Shown piece by piece: positions 1 through 7,252 of a stretch of DNA of 49,152 nucleotides. Numbering within the stretch: position 1 is the stretch's first letter; each line of letters begins with the position of its first letter. Source of the DNA: Streptomyces beigongshangae (GTDB taxonomy: Bacteria; Actinomycetota; Actinomycetes; Streptomycetales; Streptomycetaceae); the NCBI RefSeq assembly GCF_019710745.1, contig NZ_JAHKJW010000057.1, positions 1 to 49,152 of the forward strand. Reading direction: 5' to 3'. The translations under genes and the position numbers were made by a program. The notes beneath the pieces were generated by a model. That model ran no database searches. It was not told where the DNA came from and was given only the letters and a program-made list of their open reading frames with translations.

Positions 1-249
1 CCCGTCCGCACTGCCCCGGCCGGCCCCGCCGCGGTCCCGGCGCCACCGTCGCCGCGGCGGCGCGCCACCGTCGCCGAGCCGCCCCGGCGGCCGGAGCCGC
101 GGTGGTCGTCCCGACTGCCTTCCGTCCCGCGATCGTCCACGTCCGTGCCGCAGCCGGACATGGACGTGTGCGCGCTCGGCCGGACCTACGGAGGCTGGAA
201 GGCGGACAGCCCGGAGGCAGCCCTCTGCGAGGACGTCTACGGCCGTTGA
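1..249 (+). CDS. C-terminal end of an unknown Streptomyces protein (5' end outside window)
   Basis: The frame is open from the first base to a TGA at 247-249. The first ~50 residues are Pro/Arg/Ala rich and look like a disordered linker. They are followed by a short conserved-looking tail containing DMDVCALGRTYGGW and ending CEDVYGR. Tails of this type (two Cys, 'CALG..YGGW..DSP') recur at the C-terminus of Streptomyces proteins with long proline-rich regions. Function is unknown because the main domain lies upstream of the window. The tail suggests a real coding end rather than a chance frame. Confidence 0.6.
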   Translation, partial: PVRTAPAGPAAVPAPPSPRRRATVAEPPRRPEPRWSSRLPSVPRSSTSVPQPDMDVCALGRTYGGWKADSPEAALCEDVYGR

Positions 250-342
250 CATTCAGCTGACGTTCAAGGGGCGTCCAGGAGGCGTCCGAGGGACCTCCGT
301 GGACTCACGGCCGCCGGTCCCCCGGGGCCGGTCCTCCGACCG

Positions 343-897
343 CTAGGGCTGCCGGCGCGGCGGCCCCAGCGTCTCCCCTCCCGGTCCGCTCCCCCGCTCC
401 GGTGCGGGTTCGGGTGCTCCGCCCGGTCCCTCCCGGTCCAGCCGTGACTGCAGGTGGCCGATACCGGCCCGGATGCCGTCGCCGTAGGCGCCGTCGCCGA
501 GTGCGTCCACGCTGTTCCGCGCCACCCCCAGATGGCCCCGGGCCGCCTCGCGACGGCCGAGCTTCGCGTAGTCCGCGGCGAGGTTCAGGTGCAGGGACGG
601 GTAGAAGGCCCGTACCGCGAGGGACCGGGGGTGCTGGTGGTGCTGGTAGTGCTGGTGGTGTTCCATGGCCTGCGCGTCCGTGAGCTCGTTCGCCGCCGAC
701 AGGGCCCGCAGGTCCCAGGCGAGTTCGTCCGAGGGGTCGTCCTGCGCGTCGGCCATGAAGTGGGCGAGCGTGCAGCGGTGGAGCGCGTCGCCCTCCTCGC
801 CGAGCTCCGCCCACAGGTCCAGGAAGCGGCTCCGGGCCTCCTCGCGGTCACCGCCGTGGAGGAGCATGACGGCCTGCCCGATCCTGGTCGTCATCGT
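343..897 (-). CDS. Tetratricopeptide-repeat-like protein of unknown function
   Basis: Predicted helical protein of about 184 residues. The N-terminal half (MTTRIGQAVMLLHGGDREEA...) has the alternating Ala/Leu/Gly pattern of TPR helices. A His-rich stretch (HHQHYQHHQH) follows, then another TPR-like helix pair, and a disordered Gly/Pro/Glu tail. Streptomyces carry many paralogous proteins of this type, usually called TPR proteins, with no assigned role. The frame extends upstream to a GTG at 978, but the added residues are charged and unlike the family, so I chose the ATG at 897; neither start has a strong ribosome-binding site. It lies downstream of ung on the same strand, separated by a hairpin. 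Confidence 0.65.
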   Translation of the reverse strand, partial: TMTTRIGQAVMLLHGGDREEARSRFLDLWAELGEEGDALHRCTLAHFMADAQDDPSDELAWDLRALSAANELTDAQAMEHHQHYQHHQHPRSLAVRAFYPSLHLNLAADYAKLGRREAARGHLGVARNSVDALGDGAYGDGIRAGIGHLQSRLDREGPGGAPEPAPERGSGPGGETLGPPRRQP

Positions 898-1009
898 GTC
901 CGCCGCCGGCTCCTGCTGCTCCGCCACCGCGTCGTCCTCCACCCGCTCGTCCGCCGACCGACGCGCCCGCGCGCCCACGCGTGCCGCTGCCGCCTGCCGT
1001 TATCGATTG

Positions 1010-1055
1010 CCGATTGCCGCCTGCCCCGACGCTAACGGCAGGCAGCGGCAATCGG
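1010..1055 (-). terminator. Hairpin between ung and the TPR gene
   Basis: The arms ccgattgccgcctgcc (1010-1025) and ggcaggcagcggcaatcgg (1037-1055) pair over nearly their full length, with one small bulge. The hairpin sits about 150 bp after the ung stop. There is no T-tract, as is usual in Streptomyces. Probable transcription end of ung, by inference from position. Confidence 0.5.
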
Positions 1056-1201
1056 TCTCAGGCGGCCCCGCACGCCACTGCGCCACCCCGGTGACGGACC
1101 GGGCCCGCCACCCGGGCGGACCGGCCCCGGCCCGGGGTGCCACGGCCGGCACCACCCCCGATGCCGTCGGCCGTGACGACGCGGGCGTCTGCCGCCGGTC
1201 G

Positions 1202-1885
1202 TCAGCCGAGGTCGGGGATCCGCCAGTCGATCGGCTCGTGCCCCTGCTCGGCGACCGCCTCGTTGATCTGCGTGAAGGGACGCGAGCCGAAGAACTTCTT
1301 CGCGGACAGCGGCGAGGGGTGCGCGCCCTTCACCACGATGTGCCGCTCCTCGTCGATGAGCGGGAGCTTCTTCTGCGCGTAGTTGCCCCACAGGACGAAG
1401 ACCGCCGGGTCGGGCCGGTCGGCCACGGCCCGGATCACCGCGTCCGTGAACTTCTCCCAGCCCTTGCCCTTGTGCGAGTTGGCCTCGCCGGCGCGGACCG
1501 TCAGCACCGCGTTGAGCAGCAGGACGCCCTGTTCGGCCCACGGCATCAGATAGCCGTTGTCCGGCACGGGGTGGCCGAGCTCCTCCTTCATCTCCTTGTA
1601 GATGTTGCGCAGGGAGGGCGGCGTCCTCACACCGGGCCGGACCGAGAAGCACAGGCCGTGGCCCTGGCCCTCGCCGTGGTACGGGTCCTGGCCGAGGACG
1701 AGCACTTTCACCCGCTCGTACGGAGTCGCGTCGAGCGCGGCGAAGACCTCGTCGCGGGGCGGGTACACGGGCCCCTTCGCGCGCTCCTCCTCGACGAACT
1801 CGGTGAGCTCCTTGAAGTAGGGCTTCCGCAGCTCTTCGCCCAGAACGCCGCGCCAGGACTCGGGCAGCATGGCGGTGTCGGTCAC
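1202..1885 (-). CDS. ung: Uracil-DNA glycosylase, family 1
   Basis: Removes uracil from DNA by cleaving the N-glycosidic bond, the first step of base-excision repair of deaminated cytosine. The protein is 227 residues, the normal length. It has the water-activating motif GQDPYHG at about residues 65-71, the uracil-pocket segment GLCFSV near 77-82, the LLNAVLTV segment near 120, and the leucine-loop motif HPSPLS near 188. The start is GTG at 1885 with AAGGAAG just upstream. This matters in a GC-rich genome with heavy deamination load. It appears to be transcribed alone. Confidence 0.97.
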   Translation of the reverse strand: MTDTAMLPESWRGVLGEELRKPYFKELTEFVEEERAKGPVYPPRDEVFAALDATPYERVKVLVLGQDPYHGEGQGHGLCFSVRPGVRTPPSLRNIYKEMKEELGHPVPDNGYLMPWAEQGVLLLNAVLTVRAGEANSHKGKGWEKFTDAVIRAVADRPDPAVFVLWGNYAQKKLPLIDEERHIVVKGAHPSPLSAKKFFGSRPFTQINEAVAEQGHEPIDWRIPDLG

Positions 1886-1964
1886 GTGAACTTCCTTAGA
1901 TGTGCGGTCGTCTCCGGTGCACAGAACCTACCGCCGCCCACTGACAACCGGACTCTCCACGCCA

Positions 1965-3551
1965 CTACCAGCTGGTCTTACGGTCCAGCTCCCACACCAT
2001 CATGATCGTCGACGGATCGATGGAGCGCTCGATGCCGGAGATCTCCTCGCTGGCGGCGACGTACTGCTTGCCCTGCCACAGCGGCAGCAGCCGCACGTCG
2101 TCCACCAGGATGTCCTGGGCCTTCTCGAACTGCTCGACGACGTCCCCCCGGTCGCTCTCACGGCGCGACTCGGGCAGCAGCACGTCCGTGATCCGGGGAG
2201 ACCTGTACGGCGTACCGAGGGCGTTCCGCTCGCCCACGAACGGTGCGATGAAGTTCTCGGCGTCCGGGAAGTCGGGGAACCAGCCGCGGCCGAACACGGG
2301 GTACTCGCCCTTGCGGTAGCCCGCCTCGTACGTCTTCCAAGGGCGGCCCTTGACGGTGACGCTGAACAGGCCGGTCTCGTTGAGCTGGCGCCTGAGCTCC
2401 TCGAACTCCGGCTTGGTCGTGGAGCCGTACCGGTCCGTCGTGTACCAGAGGGTGAGCGGCACGCGTTCGGCGATGCCCGCCTCCAGGAGGATCTGCCGCG
2501 CCTTGGAGGTGCTGGGGCTGCCGTAGTCGTCGAAGAAACCCGTGGTGTGGCCGGCCAGCCCGCGCGGGACCATCGAGTACAGCGGCTCCACGGTGTCCCG
2601 GTAGACGTGGTGCGCGATGGCCGGACGGTCGACGATCTGCGCGACGGCCTTGCGGACCGCGGCCTTGCGGGCCCAGGGGTCCTTCGGGTTGAAGACCAGG
2701 TAGCGGATCTCCGTGCCCACGCCCTCCACCAGCTGGATCTCGTCCCTGCCGCGCCGTTCCTCGAAGCCGACGACGTCCTTCGCGGCGAGTCCCCGCAGGG
2801 TGACGTCGATCTTCCCGTCCCTGAGCGCCGCGGCCATGCCGTCCGAGTCCTGGAAGTACCGGATGGTGACGGAGCCGTTCTTGCGGTCGGCGAAGCCCTT
2901 GTACTCGTCGTTGCGGACGAGCCGGGCCTCCTGCCCCTCCTCGTAGGAGTCCAGGCCGTACGGCCCCGATCCGGTGACCTTTCCGTCCTCACGCAGGGCG
3001 TCGGCCGGGTACTCCTCGGGGTCGACGATCGACATGGCCGGTGTGGCCAGCACGAACGGGAAGGTGGCGTCGGGCTTGTTGAGGCGGAAGACCACCTCGC
3101 GCTCGCCCTTCGCCTCCACCCGTTCCAGGCTGCCGAGCAGGCCGGCGGGGCCGCCGTCCACGGCGATCTTCCGGATGCGGTCGATGGAGTGCTTCACGGC
3201 CCCGGCGTCGAGTTCGTGCCCGTCCGAGAAGGACATGCCCTCGCGCAGCGTGCAGCTGTACGTACGGTTCGAGTCGTCGGTGAAACGGCAGCTCTCGGCG
3301 GCGTCGGGCTCGGGCGCGGACGCTCCGGCGGGGTAGCTGAGCAGGGTCTGGTAGATGTTGCGGAACAGTTCCCAGGAGCCGTCCCACGACGCGGCGGGGT
3401 CCAGGGTGCTGGGTGCGCTGGTCGTGCCCACGACGATCGGGCCGTCCTCCTCGGACGCGTCCGCGGAGAACACCCCGCATCCCGTCACCAGCGATATGGA
3501 CGCGATCGCCGACAAGTTCCGCAGAGACCGGTTCCGCTTCAACACGCGCAC
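1965..3551 (-). CDS. ABC transporter substrate-binding lipoprotein (family 5, peptide/nickel type), orphan
   Basis: Predicted extracytoplasmic solute-binding protein of 528 residues. The N-terminus is basic (MRVLKRNR), followed by a short hydrophobic stretch and a lipobox LVTGC with Cys25, so it should be lipid-anchored outside the membrane. The body has family-5 landmarks: a 'STLDPA' start of the mature domain, 'LREGMSFSDGHELDAGAVKHS' type region (around 110-130), GSGPYGLDSY, and the C-terminal 'GWFPDFPDAENF' segment typical of oligopeptide binders. Permease and ATPase genes (opp/dpp) are absent on both sides, so it must work with a transporter elsewhere or act as a sensor. The substrate cannot be read from the sequence. 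Confidence 0.9.
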   Translation of the reverse strand: MRVLKRNRSLRNLSAIASISLVTGCGVFSADASEEDGPIVVGTTSAPSTLDPAASWDGSWELFRNIYQTLLSYPAGASAPEPDAAESCRFTDDSNRTYSCTLREGMSFSDGHELDAGAVKHSIDRIRKIAVDGGPAGLLGSLERVEAKGEREVVFRLNKPDATFPFVLATPAMSIVDPEEYPADALREDGKVTGSGPYGLDSYEEGQEARLVRNDEYKGFADRKNGSVTIRYFQDSDGMAAALRDGKIDVTLRGLAAKDVVGFEERRGRDEIQLVEGVGTEIRYLVFNPKDPWARKAAVRKAVAQIVDRPAIAHHVYRDTVEPLYSMVPRGLAGHTTGFFDDYGSPSTSKARQILLEAGIAERVPLTLWYTTDRYGSTTKPEFEELRRQLNETGLFSVTVKGRPWKTYEAGYRKGEYPVFGRGWFPDFPDAENFIAPFVGERNALGTPYRSPRITDVLLPESRRESDRGDVVEQFEKAQDILVDDVRLLPLWQGKQYVAASEEISGIERSIDPSTIMMVWELDRKTSW

Positions 3552-3867
3552 GCTCCTCGATGAGCCCCGCCAAGGTGGGCAGGACCATATCGCAGCGCCC
3601 CGCCGGTCGAGCTGTCCCGACGGCGGGGCGTTTGACGTGCGTGAACATCATCTGTTCGTTTTTTTTCGGCTCTGACACTGTTGTTTGGAATCTGTGCGGA
3701 GCATATCCATCAACCATATGAATTGTCCGAACGGGAATCCCGTGTACGACACAGTGTTCAAAAGACCGAATTCGTTGCCGGAGCGCAGTATTCCGGAGTC
3801 GGGAGCGGGGCCGGGACCTGGATCGGGCCGGAGCCGGGGCCGAGGTCGAGGCCGGGGCCGGGGCCGT
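3552..3867. other. Intergenic region with AT-rich patch and degenerate GC repeat
   Basis: 316 bp between the SDR stop and the solute-binding protein start. The half near the lipoprotein gene (about 3645-3780) is unusually AT-rich for this genome and includes a T8 run at 3659-3666 and a CATATG-containing stretch; it likely holds the lipoprotein promoter. The half next to the SDR stop (about 3801-3865) is a degenerate array of ggggccg-like hexamers. No convincing gene is visible. Confidence 0.6.
3801..3865. repeat. Degenerate GGGGCCG/GGCCGGA hexanucleotide-like repeat
   Basis: About ten imperfect copies of a 6-bp G/C unit (such as gagcgg, ggccgg, gagccg, gggccg) lie just beyond the stop codon of the SDR gene. 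It is probably slippage-derived and may form secondary structure at the end of the operon transcript. Confidence 0.45.
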
Positions 3868-4626
3868 TCAGGACACCCCGGCGTTGAGGAAGATGCCACC
3901 GTCGACCACGAGCGTCTGCCCGGTGATCCAGTCCGACTGCTCCGAGGTGAGGAAGGCGGCGGTGCCCCCGATGTCCGACGGCACACCGAGCCTGCCGAGC
4001 GGGTAGGACGCGGCCGCCTCGGCCTCCCGGCCCTCGTACAGGGCCTGCGCGAACTTGGTCTTGACCACGGCGGGGGCGATCGCGTTGACCCGCACCACGG
4101 GCGCGAACTCGTGCGCCAGCTGCAGGGTCAGGTTGATCATGGCCGCCTTGCTCATCCCGTACGCCCCGATGAACGGCGAGGCCGAGACGCCCGCGAGGGA
4201 GGCGATGTTGACGATCGCGCCGCCGTTCGCGCTCTGCCACGCCTTCCACGTCCGCTGGGCGAAGCCGAGTGCGGAGACGACGTTGGTCTCGAAGACCTTC
4301 CGCGCCACGTTGAGGTCCAGGTCGGCCATCGGCCCGAACACCGGGTTCGTGCCGGCGTTGTTGACCAGGAAGTCGACGCGGCCGAACGCCTCCATGGTGC
4401 GCTCGACCGCGACGGCCTGGTGGGCCTCGTCGTGGGCCTTGCCGGCGACCCCGATGACGCGGTCGGCACCGAGCCGTTCGACGGCCTCCTTGAGCGCGTC
4501 CTCGTTGCGGCCGGTGATGCACACCCGGTCGCCGCGGGCGAGCAGCGCCTCGGCGACGCCGTAGCCGATGCCTCGGCTGGCGCCGGTGACGAGGGCCACC
4601 TTGCCCGAGAGTTCCACAGTGGTCAT
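3868..4626 (-). CDS. Short-chain dehydrogenase/reductase (FabG-like)
   Basis: NAD(P)-dependent classical SDR of 252 residues. It shows the cofactor motif TGASRGIG (14-21), the NNAG motif (89-92), and the catalytic Ser143, Tyr156 and Lys160 (YGMSK). The C-terminal 'SDWITGQTLVVDGG' segment is the usual substrate-lid end of the family. It follows the fabG gene after a 16-bp gap, so the two are almost certainly co-transcribed. Reduction of a 3-oxoacyl thioester or related ketone is the likely reaction, but the substrate is not determined. Start is ATG at 4626. Confidence 0.9.
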   Translation of the reverse strand: MTTVELSGKVALVTGASRGIGYGVAEALLARGDRVCITGRNEDALKEAVERLGADRVIGVAGKAHDEAHQAVAVERTMEAFGRVDFLVNNAGTNPVFGPMADLDLNVARKVFETNVVSALGFAQRTWKAWQSANGGAIVNIASLAGVSASPFIGAYGMSKAAMINLTLQLAHEFAPVVRVNAIAPAVVKTKFAQALYEGREAEAAASYPLGRLGVPSDIGGTAAFLTSEQSDWITGQTLVVDGGIFLNAGVS

Positions 4627-4642
4627 GTTCCTGTCCCCAGTC

Positions 4643-5404
4643 CTAGTCGAGCGGTCCGCCGGCCACGTACAGCACCTGGCCGGAGACGAATCCGGCGGCG
4701 TCGCCGGTGAAGAAGGCGATCGCGTTGGCGATGTCGTCCGGGTTGCCGACGCGCTGGACCGGGATCTGGGTGGCGGCCGCGGCCTGGAACTCCTCGAAAC
4801 CCATGCCGACCCGCTCGGCGGTGGCGGCGGTCATGTCGGTCACGACGAAGCCGGGCGCCACGGCGTTCGCGGTGACACCGAACTTGCCGAGCTCGAAGGC
4901 GAGGGTCTTGGTGAAGCCCTGGAGACCGGCCTTGGCGGCGCTGTAGTTGGCCTGGCCGCGGTTGCCGAGCGCCGAGGACGAGGAGAGGTTGACGACCCGG
5001 CCGAACTTGGCCTCCACCATGTACTTCTGGACGGCGCGCGTCATCAGGAAGGAGCCGCGCAGGTGCACGTTCAGGACCGTGTCCCAGTCGGACGCGCTCA
5101 TCTTGAACAGCAGGTTGTCGCGGAGCACGCCCGCGTTGTTCACCAGGATCGTCGGCGCCCCGAGCTCCTGGGCGACGCGCGCCACGGCGGCCTCGACCTG
5201 CGCCTCGTCGGAGACGTCGCAGCCCACCGCGAGCGCCCTGCCGCCGGCGGCGGTGATCTTCTCCACGGTGTCCTTGCACGCGTCCTCGTCGAGGTCGATC
5301 ACCGCGACGGCGCGGCCCTCCGCGGCCAGTCGTACGGCGGTCGCGGCGCCGATGCCGCGCGCTGCGCCGGTGACCACGGCGACACGCTGCTCAGTGGTGG
5401 ACAT
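4643..5404 (-). CDS. fabG: 3-oxoacyl-ACP reductase family SDR
   Basis: NADPH-dependent beta-ketoacyl reductase type SDR, 253 residues. Landmarks are TGAARGIG (12-19), NNAG (89-92), a Ser cluster near 141-144, Tyr154 and Lys158 (YSAAK), and the C-terminal 'GFVSGQVLYVAGG'. The frame extends 34 codons further upstream, but ATG at 5404 is preceded by GAGGAG and fits the family start, so I use it. It is the first gene of a two-gene operon. A near-ideal promoter and a TetR-type dyad lie upstream. FabG paralogs of this kind often serve fatty-acid degradation or secondary pathways rather than the essential synthase; which applies here is not shown. Confidence 0.92.
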   Translation of the reverse strand: MSTTEQRVAVVTGAARGIGAATAVRLAAEGRAVAVIDLDEDACKDTVEKITAAGGRALAVGCDVSDEAQVEAAVARVAQELGAPTILVNNAGVLRDNLLFKMSASDWDTVLNVHLRGSFLMTRAVQKYMVEAKFGRVVNLSSSSALGNRGQANYSAAKAGLQGFTKTLAFELGKFGVTANAVAPGFVVTDMTAATAERVGMGFEEFQAAAATQIPVQRVGNPDDIANAIAFFTGDAAGFVSGQVLYVAGGPLD

Positions 5405-5457
5405 TGCTGGTTCTCCTCGCCCTCGGGGAAGTCCTGGAACGGTACGCCCCACAGGTG

Positions 5458-5516
5458 AGCGACCGCTTAGTACCTTCAGCAGACGAGACGCTAGAAGCCT
5501 TGGCACCCAGTGTCAA
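5458..5516 (-). promoter_or_regulatory. fabG promoter with TetR-type operator
   Basis: Reading the minus strand, a perfect -35 TTGACA (5516-5511) and a -10 TAGCGT (5493-5488) are separated by 17 bp. Transcription should start near 5481. The dyad AGCGGTCGCT (5467-5458) lies just downstream of that start, within the sequence taAGCGgtCGCTca, which resembles operators of TetR repressors of lipid-metabolism genes. No tetR gene is in the neighbourhood. Confidence 0.6.
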
Positions 5517-5541
5517 CGGCAGATCGCGCCCATGTGATCCA

Positions 5542-5934
5542 TTACCTGACCAGCAGGTCGAGCAGCCGCCCCGGCTCGGCCGCGGGATCCGCGGTGAGAC
5601 CGGTGTGCACCGGCCCCGGCTGCACGACCGTGGAGCGGGGCGCGATCAGCCAGCGGAAGCGCCGCCCGGCGTCGTCGCCCGCGGCCTGTCCGGCCGCCGC
5701 ACCCCCGGCGCAGACGCCCTCGACGGCCCGCAGGGCCGCCCGCACGCCCGCCGCGTCCGCCGCCGGGTCGAGGGCGCGCAGCTTGGCCTCGTCGAGATGG
5801 GTGCGGGCGGCCACGAAGGAGTGCGCGCGGCAGTACACGAGCACGCCGGCGTTGAAGTACTCGCCCCGCTCGACACGCGGTACGACGCGCAGCACCGCGT
5901 ACTCGTAGACGACGCGGCCGTCATTCCCGTTCAC
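5542..5934 (-). CDS. DUF3037 family protein, partner of the HipA-like kinase
   Basis: 130-residue protein beginning VNGNDGRVVYEYAVLRVVPR. This matches the DUF3037 family, whose N-terminus typically reads 'Y.YAVLR.VP.vergE..NvGVil'; here the segment is RGEYFNAGVLVYC. The GTG start at 5934 overlaps the stop of the HipA-like kinase gene (GTGA), so translation is coupled. The gene pair is common in actinobacteria and proteobacteria, but the function of DUF3037 is not established. It could be a substrate, inhibitor or adaptor of the kinase; this is inference from coupling only. Confidence 0.85.
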   Translation of the reverse strand: MNGNDGRVVYEYAVLRVVPRVERGEYFNAGVLVYCRAHSFVAARTHLDEAKLRALDPAADAAGVRAALRAVEGVCAGGAAAGQAAGDDAGRRFRWLIAPRSTVVQPGPVHTGLTADPAAEPGRLLDLLVR

Positions 5935-6713
5935 TTCGCCCCCTCCTCGGCACCCCGGCCGTCCTGGACGCGGATGCGCTCGTGGACGGTGGCGGCCCGG
6001 GCCAGGAGCGGCTCCGCGTACGCGCGTCGCAGCGCGTCGGCCGACTCGAACCCCGGCTCGTCCCGCAGCCACTCCTCCGGGATCGCGGCGGTCACCTCGG
6101 CGAGCAGTTCCGGCGTGACACGCGGGCCCAGCTCCGCCGCGGCGGAGCGGACGTCGGGAGCGAAGGGGGCGAGCGCGTGGTCGGACGCGTCGTACGGCCT
6201 GGCCGCCGAGGCCCGCGCGCCGGGCCAGTTGTGGTGCCAGATCATGGTGGCACCGTGGTCGATGAGCCACAGGTCGCCGTCGTGGACCAGCATGTTGGGG
6301 TTCCGCCACGACCGGTCGACGTTGTTGACCAGCGCGTCGAACCAGACGACCCGCCCGGCCTCCTCCGGGCTCACCCGGTGCGCGAGGGAGTCGAATCCGA
6401 TCGCCCGGGAGAGGAAGTCCATCCCGAGATTCAGCCCGCCGCTCGACTTGAGCAACTCCTGCACCTCCTGGTCCGGTTCGCCGAGCCCGATGACCGGGTC
6501 GAGCCCGATGACGGCCAGCCCCGGCACCCGCAGGCCCAGGCGACGGGCGAGTTCACCGCAGACGACCTCCGCGACCAGGGTCTTGCGCCCTTGCCCCGCG
6601 CCGGTGAACTTCATGACGTACGTCCCGAGGTCGTCGCCCTCGACGAGCCCAGGCAGCGAGCCACCCTCGCGCAAGGGCGTGATGTATCGGGTCGCGGTGA
6701 CCTCTCTCAGCAT
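5931..6713 (-). CDS. HipA-like Ser/Thr kinase domain protein
   Basis: 260-residue protein of the short HipA-like family (kinase domain without the usual N-terminal HipA subdomain). Predicted active site: Lys35 in YVMKF, a catalytic loop N131-VDRSWRNPN with Asp133 and Asn138/140, and a metal-binding Asp152 in LIDHG. All the key residues of a working kinase are therefore present. Unlike classical hipBA there is no HTH antitoxin gene upstream; instead a DUF3037 gene overlaps its 3' end by 4 bp. The first ~30 codons appear to have been supplied by an inserted element. The upstream dyad TGTAAGGTTACA may control the pair. The phosphorylation target is unknown. Confidence 0.85.
   Translation of the reverse strand: MLREVTATRYITPLREGGSLPGLVEGDDLGTYVMKFTGAGQGRKTLVAEVVCGELARRLGLRVPGLAVIGLDPVIGLGEPDQEVQELLKSSGGLNLGMDFLSRAIGFDSLAHRVSPEEAGRVVWFDALVNNVDRSWRNPNMLVHDGDLWLIDHGATMIWHHNWPGARASAARPYDASDHALAPFAPDVRSAAAELGPRVTPELLAEVTAAIPEEWLRDEPGFESADALRRAYAEPLLARAATVHERIRVQDGRGAEEGAK
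6611..6629. repeat. Left att-like direct repeat inside the hipA-like gene
   Basis: The 19-bp sequence tcatgacgtacgtcccgag is identical to 18466-18484, in the same orientation. It contains the palindrome GACGTACGTC. It marks the point where similarity between the intact hipA-like gene and the right-hand stub ends, as expected for a recombination core. Confidence 0.6.
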
Positions 6714-6733
6714 TTTCTCAGGCCACCCATCTA

Positions 6734-6745
6734 TGTAACCTTACA
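6734..6745. promoter_or_regulatory. Dyad upstream of the hipA-like/DUF3037 pair
   Basis: On the plus strand the sequence is TGTAACCTTACA: two perfect 5-bp half-sites (TGTAA/TTACA) around a 2-bp centre. It ends 21 bp before the kinase start codon and overlaps the stop of the integrase remnant. Position and symmetry suit an operator. No cognate regulator is identified. Confidence 0.45.
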
Positions 6746-7229
6746 ATCCATGGCCACCTCCGAATGGTAGCCACGGTGGAAATCGCCCGTCAGCAGCCCC
6801 GGGCAGAATCCGGGGAGTTTCGACCGCTGCGCAGCTCCCCCGCTTCCCGAGCAATCCGTCGATGGCGGTTCGCTCCCCGCTGCCTGCTTCCGGCCTCCGG
6901 ACCCCGGACTCCGGCATGAAGTGAGCATAGTAACCGAGAGTGATCGCGGGCGAGGAGTGCCCCAGCCACCGCGCCAGGGTCACGACGGACTCCCCGGCCT
7001 CCGGCATGAGCGAGGCGTAGATGTGCGGCAGCACATGGAAGCCGTCCCTCGGAGCCGCCGCCCATTGCCTACGTTCTCCCCCCTCGGCGCGCGGGGGAAT
7101 GACACCGGCCTTGGCCGATGCGGGCTTCCAGGTGCAGGTGTTCCAGGTGTAGGTGTTCCATTTGATTGCCTGGACTTGGCGGCGGACATGGCTCACGTCT
7201 CTTGCGTGGCCGATGTCCGCCGGGCTCAA
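6741..7229 (-). pseudogene. C-terminal remnant of a pSAM2-type tyrosine integrase
   Basis: The translated frame contains FHVLPHIYASLMPEAGES, then LARWLGHSSPAITLGYYAHF and AIDGLLG, the end of Streptomyces AICE/phage-type tyrosine recombinases. The N-terminal arm-binding domain and most of the catalytic domain are missing. In the box where the family reads H-x-L-R-H, the arginine is replaced by proline, which should abolish catalysis. A 15-bp in-frame tandem duplication (7126-7160) repeats WNTYT. The Tyr nucleophile region (GYYAHF) survives. It lies 28 bp from the hipA-like start, consistent with an int gene at the edge of an element. Confidence 0.8.
7126..7160. repeat. 15-bp tandem duplication inside the integrase remnant
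   Basis: ttccaggtgcaggtg (7126-7140) is followed by ttccaggtgtaggtg (7141-7155) and a partial third copy. The two copies differ at one base and encode WNTCT and WNTYT on the minus strand. Confidence 0.8.
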
Positions 7230-7252
7230 CTAGAACACCTCACCCGCATGTG

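Noticed and set aside
5931..6713. Classical hipBA toxin-antitoxin operon
   Set aside because: No HipB-like HTH gene lies upstream, and the kinase is of the short family; kept as a finding on the kinase/DUF3037 pair instead.
6630..6760. A tRNA gene as attachment site for the element
   Set aside because: No cloverleaf-like sequence exists at either boundary or elsewhere in the window; the repeated sequence is the hipA 5' coding end.
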